Assembly (NCBI GenBank): GCA_964639525.1
Contig: CAZXDS010000037.1
Location: forward strand, 1 to 21,117
Length of the DNA: 21,117 nt
Reading direction: 5' to 3'
From: CAZXDS01 sp964639525
GTDB taxonomy: Bacteria; Bacteroidota; Ignavibacteria; Ignavibacteriales; Melioribacteraceae
Of the stretch, positions 16,121 through 21,117 are shown piece after piece; position 1 is the stretch's first letter; each line of letters opens with the position of its first letter. The notes under the pieces are model-generated. The model did not search any database. It was not told the DNA's origin and saw nothing but the letters and a program-made list of their open reading frames with translations. Position numbers and translations under genes: made by a program.

Positions 16121-17049
16121 TTCCGGTTTTCCTTTTTTGATAATAAATGAACAAACACATCTTCGAGTGTAGGTACAATTTCATCTATTCTTTTTGTAGT
16201 GATATTTTTATTGGACAATGCTGTTGTGATTTGTTCTTTGCCGGTAAAATTTTTATTTGTAATCACGTGAATATGATTGCCGAAAATTGAAGTCTCGCTC
16301 GTAAACGTCTCGTCTTCCAATATTTCTAATGCAGCAACAACATTATCGGACTCGATTTCAAAAATTGATTCGCTTAAATATTTGGTTTTCAATTCTTTCG
16401 GGGTTCCGCCCGCAATGATATTTCCCGAATCAATCAGCATTAAATCATTGCAAAATTCGGCTTCCTCAAGATAATGTGTTGTTACAAAAACAGTTGTTCC
16501 CTGTTCCGACAAATTATTTATCAACTCCCAAAAACTCCGCCGTGAAATCGGATCAACTCCGCTTGTCGGCTCATCGAGAAAAACAATTTGCGGACGGTGA
16601 ATTACCGCCGTGCCGAGTGCGAGCCGCTGTTTTATTCCGCCCGAAAGCGAAGACGTAAGAAGATTTTCTTTCCCTTTCAGATTGGCAATTTTCAAAACCC
16701 AGGCTTTCTGTTCTTTGAATTCTGCTCCTTCAAGTCCGTAAACACCGCCGAAAAAATTAATGTTTTCCCCAACTGTTAAATCATTATACAATGAAAATTT
16801 CTGCGACATATAACCGATACTCTTTTTCACATTATCAGGATTATCAGTGATACTGTGCCCGCCGACAATCGCATCGCCGGAAGTCGGGTTCAGTATTCCG
16901 CACAACATTCTTATGGTTGTCGATTTGCCCGCCCCGTTAGCACCGAGAAATCCGAATATTTCTCCCTTTTTCACATCGAATGAAATGCCGTTCACCGATG
17001 TAAAATCACCAAATTTTTTGGTTAAATTTTTTACACTAATTGAAAACAT
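16117..17049 (-). CDS. ABC exporter ATPase 2 (equivalent to C-terminal half of YbhF)
   Basis: 310 aa. Walker A GANGAGKS (36-43), Q-loop YMSQKFSLYNDLTV, signature LSGGIKQRLALG, Walker B IVFLDEPTSGVD and a normal H-switch (H192 in TTHYLEEAE). An extra C-terminal domain after about 215 ends in the VPTLEDVFVHLL motif of drug-type ABC-2 ATPases. It energises the permease pair. I chose ATG 17047-17049; the frame stays open to a TTG at 17083-17085, but those codons fall in a short tandem repeat and add no domain. It is coupled to the permease by a 4 bp overlap. The sequence matches what I recall of the second half of E. coli YbhF (same YxxQKFSLY, TTH and DEAExC contexts). Confidence 0.94.
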   Translation of the reverse strand: MFSISVKNLTKKFGDFTSVNGISFDVKKGEIFGFLGANGAGKSTTIRMLCGILNPTSGDAIVGGHSITDNPDNVKKSIGYMSQKFSLYNDLTVGENINFFGGVYGLEGAEFKEQKAWVLKIANLKGKENLLTSSLSGGIKQRLALGTAVIHRPQIVFLDEPTSGVDPISRRSFWELINNLSEQGTTVFVTTHYLEEAEFCNDLMLIDSGNIIAGGTPKELKTKYLSESIFEIESDNVVAALEILEDETFTSETSIFGNHIHVITNKNFTGKEQITTALSNKNITTKRIDEIVPTLEDVFVHLLSKKENRK

Positions 17050-17067
17050 AATATCAAGTGATAATTG

Positions 17068-17088
17068 AAAATGGACAATGGACAATTA
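17068..17088. repeat. short tandem repeat upstream of ATPase 2
   Basis: The 7 bp unit ATGGACA occurs twice in tandem (17071-17084), embedded in a larger AATTG/GACAATT-rich run between the TolC-like and ATPase 2 genes. It accounts for the open frame upstream of the ATPase ATG and is probably non-coding low-complexity DNA. Confidence 0.4.
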
Positions 17089-17132
17089 TTTTTATGTCCG
17101 CTGCGTTAAAGTTTCTTTTGATTTCCATACAG

Positions 17133-18455
17133 TTAATAAACCTTCCGCCCTGCTGAAAATTGCAGCTTAACATCAACTATTGCATAATCAGCTTTTGCAG
17201 CTGTAAGATTTATTTGTGCATTAAGCAACTCGGTTTCCGCATCAATCAAATCAGTGCTTGTTGCCACCTGCGAATTATATTTGTTTGTTGTTATTTTATA
17301 ATTGAGTGAAGCAGATTCAACAGCAAGATTATTAATTTCAATTTTCTTCTTTTCACTTTTATACTGCAGAAAATATTTATAGACTTCCACAGCAATGTTA
17401 CGTTTTAGCAAACTGTAATTTTTTTCTATCTGAAATTTTTGTTCTTTTGCAATTGCCGTTTCTGCAGAGTTTCTTCCCCAATTCCAAATATCCCAACTGA
17501 GTCCGAGACCGGCTGTCCAAAGTTTTAATGTTTGTGAGCCTGCCGGAAAATTATCGGAACTTACTTTATAATTGTAATAATTACCGACAGCATAAATTTG
17601 CGGAAACCAAACTGATTGTGCAGCTGTAATATTTTTGTCGCTCGCTTTTTTTCTGTAATTTAAAATTTGTAATTCTTTTCTGCTGTTAGCCGCTTCATTA
17701 ACTAAATTGCTGTAATCGTATTCCGTTCGTGTAAGTGCTGTTTTGTCCGCTTTGATTTTTGTTTTATAGTCTAATTCCAAACCAACTGCTTTATTAAATG
17801 TTATGCGAGCTAGTTCTACTGCATTTTGTGCGTCAATTAATTTCAGTTTTATGTTTTGCAATTTAACTTTCAATTTGAGCAAATCATTTTCGGTTGCTAA
17901 TCCGTTTTTGAAAAACTGCTGTGTTTGTTTTAGATGTTTTTCCAATGCATTCAGATTATTTTTTACCAAGCCTGCTATTTTTTGCGTTTTGTATAAACTC
18001 CAAAACGCAATTTGAATTTCCAATGCTTTTTTGTTTTTTTGCAAATTTAATTCTTCTTCAGATGCTTTCAGTCCGTATTCGGCAGCACTCTTTTTTGCCC
18101 AAGTTCTCAAACCTGTGAACAGCGGCTGCTGAATTGAAACACTTCCGCCATATACATTTATCGGATTTTGCAGGGGAATTGCAAATAACGGTCCGAGTTG
18201 AAATTTGTCGGGACTTACAATATCAACATGATTATATAACCCTTCTAAAGTCAATTTTGGTAAAAGATACGATGTTGCTTTTGTTACTTGCGAGTCTGAA
18301 ATTTTTAGCTGTGATTCTGCAATTTTAATTTCGCTGCTGTTCTGTAATCCTATATTTAAACTTTCCTTTAATGATAATTCGCTGCTCTGTGCTGTCACGG
18401 AAATATTAGCGAACAATAATGCCGCAAGTATTATTTTAATTTTGCGTTGTATCAT
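17133..18455 (-). CDS. TolC-family outer-membrane efflux protein
   Basis: 440 aa. The signal peptide is about residues 1-22 (ILAALLFANISVTAQ). Two OEP repeats are present, each with long amphipathic helices: LSLKESLNIGLQNSSEIKIAESQLKI at the start of the first, and the second beginning with the YSNLVNEAANSRKELQILNYRKKAS region. The typical transmembrane strand segments are near 95-112 (YGGSVSIQQPLFTG) and 305-325 (WTAGLGLSWDIWNWG). The trimer forms the outer-membrane channel and periplasmic tunnel, docking on the HlyD-type adaptor encoded at 19538. It starts 1 bp after ATPase 1 stops, with AAGGCAAG as a possible ribosome site, so it is firmly in the operon and lies between the two ATPase genes. 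Confidence 0.93.
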   Translation of the reverse strand: MIQRKIKIILAALLFANISVTAQSSELSLKESLNIGLQNSSEIKIAESQLKISDSQVTKATSYLLPKLTLEGLYNHVDIVSPDKFQLGPLFAIPLQNPINVYGGSVSIQQPLFTGLRTWAKKSAAEYGLKASEEELNLQKNKKALEIQIAFWSLYKTQKIAGLVKNNLNALEKHLKQTQQFFKNGLATENDLLKLKVKLQNIKLKLIDAQNAVELARITFNKAVGLELDYKTKIKADKTALTRTEYDYSNLVNEAANSRKELQILNYRKKASDKNITAAQSVWFPQIYAVGNYYNYKVSSDNFPAGSQTLKLWTAGLGLSWDIWNWGRNSAETAIAKEQKFQIEKNYSLLKRNIAVEVYKYFLQYKSEKKKIEINNLAVESASLNYKITTNKYNSQVATSTDLIDAETELLNAQINLTAAKADYAIVDVKLQFSAGRKVY

Positions 18456-18456
18456 T

Positions 18457-19362
18457 TTAGCTTGCCTTTTTTACTAAATGAATAAAAATATTTTCCAGAG
18501 TCGGTGCTAATATTCTAATTTCGCCGACATCTATTGAATTGTGTTTCATTTTATCAATTATTTTAATCTTATTATTCTCAACATCTTCTACTACAAAATT
18601 CAAACGGTCGCCGAACATCTGAACATTTTCAGCAAATTCATTTTTGAACAAAACATAAGCGGAACGAATAGGTGAACAGATCACTTCAATTACTTGTCTA
18701 TTAATCGAATTTTTCATTTGTTCAGGCGAATCAACGGCAATCATTTTTCCTTTGTTCATCATTGCAACGCGATTGCATCTTTCCGCTTCGTCCAAATAAG
18801 GTGTGGTCATTACAATTGTAATATTGTCTTTTTGCAATTGAGAAAGAATTTTCCAAAAATCGCGGCGAGAAACAGGATCAACTCCCGTAGTCGGTTCGTC
18901 CAGAAAAAGAATTTCCGGTTTGTGAATTAAACTGCAAGCCAATGCCAACTTTTGCTTCATTCCGCCTGAAAGATTTTCAGCGAGTCTGCTGCGGAATTCT
19001 GTTAATCTTGTAAACTGTAATAATTCATCACGACGTTCCTTAAAATTTTTCACGTTATGTATTTCCGCAAAAAACTCAATGTTTTCATCCACAGTTAAAT
19101 CGTTGTAAAGACTGAATTTTTGAGACAAATAGCCTATTTTGCTCTGTATCTCTTTCCGAAATTGAATTAATTCCCTGCCGAGTATTTCTATTTTGCCTGA
19201 ATCAAAAGACAATAATCCGCATAACATCCTAATTACAGTTGTTTTTCCCGCACCGTCAGGTCCCACAATACCGAACATTTCGCCTTTTTTAATTTCAAGC
19301 GAAATACCATTTACCGCTTCAACTTTTCCGTAATGCTTTTTTAGATTTTTTATTTTTATCAT
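18457..19362 (-). CDS. ABC exporter ATPase 1 (equivalent to N-terminal half of YbhF) with atypical H-switch
   Basis: 301 aa. Walker A GPDGAGKT (34-41), Q-loop YLSQKFSLYNDLTV, signature LSGGMKQKLALA, Walker B ILFLDEPTTGVD and a C-terminal LAPTLENIFIHLV motif. The switch histidine is replaced: TTPYLDEAERC with P188 where TTH is usual. The GPDGAGKTT form and the non-His switch before YLDEAE both agree with what I recall of the first half of E. coli YbhF. The pair with ATPase 2 is thus probably an asymmetric heterodimer. I chose ATG 19360-19362; an upstream TTG (19414-19416) would add 18 residues encoded by the left arm of an inverted repeat, which is unlikely to be protein. The next gene (TolC-like) starts 1 bp downstream. 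Confidence 0.93.
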   Translation of the reverse strand: MIKIKNLKKHYGKVEAVNGISLEIKKGEMFGIVGPDGAGKTTVIRMLCGLLSFDSGKIEILGRELIQFRKEIQSKIGYLSQKFSLYNDLTVDENIEFFAEIHNVKNFKERRDELLQFTRLTEFRSRLAENLSGGMKQKLALACSLIHKPEILFLDEPTTGVDPVSRRDFWKILSQLQKDNITIVMTTPYLDEAERCNRVAMMNKGKMIAVDSPEQMKNSINRQVIEVICSPIRSAYVLFKNEFAENVQMFGDRLNFVVEDVENNKIKIIDKMKHNSIDVGEIRILAPTLENIFIHLVKKAS

Positions 19363-19400
19363 AAGTTCATTTATTGTAATTCTGTTAAAGAAAAATAATT

Positions 19401-19531
19401 CACCGCAGAGTCGCAAAGACGCTATGTTTTAGATTTATTATATTCAATTTTATTTTTTCATTCGTAGCGACTAATTGAACGGTTTAATTTTTTATTAAAG
19501 TATTTCTTTGCGTCTCTGCGTCTCTGCGGTT
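19401..19531. repeat. imperfect inverted repeat (two 22 bp arms) in the adaptor-ATPase gap
   Basis: Left arm 19401-19422 (starts CACCGCAGAG, ends AAAGACGC) and right arm 19510-19531 (GCGTCTCTGCG...CTGCGGTT) match as an inverted repeat at 19 of 22 positions around an 87 bp AT-rich centre. The right arm itself contains a direct repeat of CGTCTCTG. This looks like a dispersed palindromic or MITE-like element inserted into the operon; no coding sequence lies inside it. It could form a long mRNA hairpin between adaptor and ATPase 1. Confidence 0.65.
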
Positions 19532-19537
19532 ATTTTT

Positions 19538-20524
19538 TTATTTTTTTTCCACCCTAACCACTGCATCTGCCGGCATACCGCCTTTAAGTTCATAATCAGG
19601 ATTCGGGACATTTACCTTCACCTTAAAAACAAGTTTTGTCCTTTCCTCTTTAGTCTGAATGTTTTTCGGTGTAAACTCTGCTTCGGGAGAAATAAAAACT
19701 ACTTTTCCGCTAAAAACTTTGTCGGGATAACTGTCAACCGTTACATCAACTTTGTTACCGAGCTTTATCCTTCCCATGTCTCTTTCCGACACATAAATGT
19801 AAAGCTCAACATTTGTCAAATCCGATATTTTAATCAGTGAAGTTGCAGGTAACGCCAACTCGCCCAATTCAATGTACTTTGCAACAAATACACCGTCTAT
19901 CGGCGAAAGAATGTAACTGTCTTTAATTTGTTTTTGAATTAAAGCTGCTCTTGCCGTTGCTTGCTCAACACCGGCTTTTGCTTTTTTTAATTCTTCCGGA
20001 CGTGCAAATCGCCTCAATTTTTTTATGCTTTCTTCCGCCGAACTGTATTTTGCTGAAGTAATATCAAAATTAGCTTTTACTTCATCATATTGTTTTTGAG
20101 TTATCGACTTTGATTCGAGCAATTTTTTCATACGCAATTCATTTTTTTCGGCAAGAGAAAAAATTGCTTTTGCTTGTATGAGGTTTTGCTTTGCAAGAAA
20201 CAAATCTTCTTTTCTCGCCCCGTTTTTAAGAAAACTGTATTGTGCTTCTGCTGCTTTTTCTGCTGCACGTGCTTGCTGCAGCTGAATATTCAAAAGGGAA
20301 TGATCAATTATCATTATTGTATCTCCTTTAGATATTTTATCACCCTCATCAAAATTCATTTTTTCAATATTTCCGGTTGATCGGGAACTTATTATTACAT
20401 CTGTAGTTTCTATAGTTCCGGATTCGGAAATATTAAAACTATCATCGTTTCTAGAGCAACCGCCGAAAATAATGGCGGTTAATCCAATAATTACTATTAA
20501 AAAACTCTTATATCGTCTTTTCAT
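19538..20524 (-). CDS. HlyD-family efflux adaptor (membrane fusion protein), lipoprotein, YbhG-like
   Basis: 328 aa. The signal sequence (about 8-22) ends in a lipobox FGGC with C23, so it is a predicted lipoprotein anchored to the membrane. The barrel-sandwich hybrid halves are visible: ISSRSTGNIEKMNFDEGDKISKGD at about 46-69 and the returning SPIDGVFVAKYIELGELALPAT near 207-228. Between them lies a helical hairpin (about 75-200) rich in Ala/Lys/Glu, with QQARAAEKAAEAQY and KAKAGVEQATARAALIQKQI. A beta-barrel follows (VELYIYVSERDMGRIKLG). It bridges the ABC permeases to the TolC-type channel. The ATG at 20522-20524 lies inside the end of the TetR gene (17 bp overlap), with AGGACTAAAAG as the ribosome site. 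Confidence 0.93.
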   Translation of the reverse strand: MKRRYKSFLIVIIGLTAIIFGGCSRNDDSFNISESGTIETTDVIISSRSTGNIEKMNFDEGDKISKGDTIMIIDHSLLNIQLQQARAAEKAAEAQYSFLKNGARKEDLFLAKQNLIQAKAIFSLAEKNELRMKKLLESKSITQKQYDEVKANFDITSAKYSSAEESIKKLRRFARPEELKKAKAGVEQATARAALIQKQIKDSYILSPIDGVFVAKYIELGELALPATSLIKISDLTNVELYIYVSERDMGRIKLGNKVDVTVDSYPDKVFSGKVVFISPEAEFTPKNIQTKEERTKLVFKVKVNVPNPDYELKGGMPADAVVRVEKK

Positions 20525-21117
20525 CTTTTAGTCCTGATTTAAAATTTTTAAATAATTTTCTTCCTTGTTTGGTTAAAATTCCACTAAAAACTATTTCAAG
20601 CGTTGTGCTTGCGGCTTCTTTTACGGAAAAATTATTGTTCAAAATAAATGTTGGATTCAAAACAGCTTGAATTGAAGAAATAATAACCATAATAATAATT
20701 TTATTAGGTCTATCAACAATTAGCTTTTCCTCTTTTCCTTGAGTAATAATTTTATCTATATTATTAATTATTACATTTTCTCTAAAATTTTCAATTTTTG
20801 TCCACAATTCAGGTTTATACACCCGTAAGTCGTCTAACCATTTTTCACTTATTTGATTAATTCTTTTTGTAACAAAGACACTCATTAAATATAACTTTTC
20901 TGCAGAATTGGTTTTTTTTGCCACCAGTTTTGCTATTTTGGTGCTAATACTTTTAGTTATTAAATCAGTAACGGCGTTTAGCAATTCATCTTTTGAAGCA
21001 AAGTGTTTGTAAATTGTTTTTTTACTGATTTTCATTTCTTTTGAAAGTTCGTCCATAGTAGTTTTATAAAAACCATTCTGAGAAAACTTCTTTTCGGCAA
21101 AAATTAAAATTCTTTCT
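20508..21117 (-). CDS. TetR-family transcriptional regulator (5' end beyond the window)
   Basis: Partial. The frame is open through the right edge: before the internal Met at 21054-21056 it reads ERILIFAEKKFSQNGFYKTT, the canonical first helices of a TetR DNA-binding domain, so the true start lies outside. The HTH continues as MDELSKEMKISKKTIYKHFASKDELL. The remaining about 150 residues are a helical ligand-binding domain without recognisable motifs. It is first in the efflux operon and its end overlaps the adaptor start by 17 bp. By analogy with CecR (YbiH) before ybhGFSR it probably represses the operon until a substrate binds. The operator should lie upstream of the gene, outside this window. 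Confidence 0.92.
   Translation of the reverse strand, partial: ERILIFAEKKFSQNGFYKTTMDELSKEMKISKKTIYKHFASKDELLNAVTDLITKSISTKIAKLVAKKTNSAEKLYLMSVFVTKRINQISEKWLDDLRVYKPELWTKIENFRENVIINNIDKIITQGKEEKLIVDRPNKIIIMVIISSIQAVLNPTFILNNNFSVKEAASTTLEIVFSGILTKQGRKLFKNFKSGLKDEKTI

Noticed and set aside
17050..17085. TTG start extending ABC ATPase 2 by 12 residues
   Set aside because: The extension lies in short tandem repeat DNA, and ABC ATPases of this family begin close to the ATG-encoded MFSISVKNL.
19363..19416. TTG start extending ABC ATPase 1 by 18 residues
   Set aside because: The extra codons come from the left arm of the inverted repeat at 19401-19531; the ATG at 19360-19362 gives the normal family N-terminus.

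Overview
The window (about 21 kb, AT-rich, low use of strong Shine-Dalgarno sites) looks like chromosome from a member of the FCB group, most likely Ignavibacteriota (Ignavibacteria/Melioribacter-like). The main clue is the C-terminal sorting domain of the glycoside hydrolase at 6076-8052, with the signature NYPNPFNPTT. That form of the type IX secretion (Por) tail is typical of Ignavibacteria and relatives. The archaeal-type prenylglyceryl phosphate synthase at 12557-13297 also fits FCB bacteria. No phage, CRISPR array, rRNA or intact insertion sequence was seen.

Left part (1-8052). A SurA/PpiC-like periplasmic chaperone gene on the minus strand is divergent from a tight four-gene plus-strand operon. 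That operon encodes a family 1 extracellular sugar-binding protein, a two-TM sensor histidine kinase, an NtrC-type sigma-54 activator and a secreted GH5-CBM6 glucanase-like enzyme with a T9SS tail. Junctions are ATGA overlaps or a 7 bp gap. A sigma-54-like -24/-12 element (GGCAC-N5-TTGA, 1811-1824), preceded by a perfect 9 bp AT palindrome, lies just upstream of the first gene. No ABC permease or ATPase is present, so I infer that the binding protein feeds sugar occupancy to the kinase and that the operon is a self-contained polysaccharide-sensing and degrading unit. This is the most interesting system in the window.

Middle part (8053-13583). A tRNA-Lys(TTT) with its own terminator is followed by a second signalling cluster: a double-receiver protein whose second receiver is degenerate (minus strand), a divergent NtrC-type activator with a GAFTDA loop, and a soluble histidine kinase with a C-terminal receiver. 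Convergent to it is a two-gene minus-strand unit: a geranylgeranylglyceryl phosphate synthase family enzyme followed by gmhA (phosphoheptose isomerase).

Right part (13584-21117). A minus-strand efflux operon is read from the right edge: TetR regulator (5' end outside the window), lipoprotein HlyD-type adaptor, ABC ATPase 1, TolC-type outer-membrane factor, ABC ATPase 2 and two ABC-2 permeases. It resembles the CecR-YbhGFSR exporter of enterobacteria. Here the double ATPase YbhF is two genes, separated by an outer-membrane-factor gene. Gaps inside this operon carry small REP-like palindromes and a long imperfect inverted repeat.
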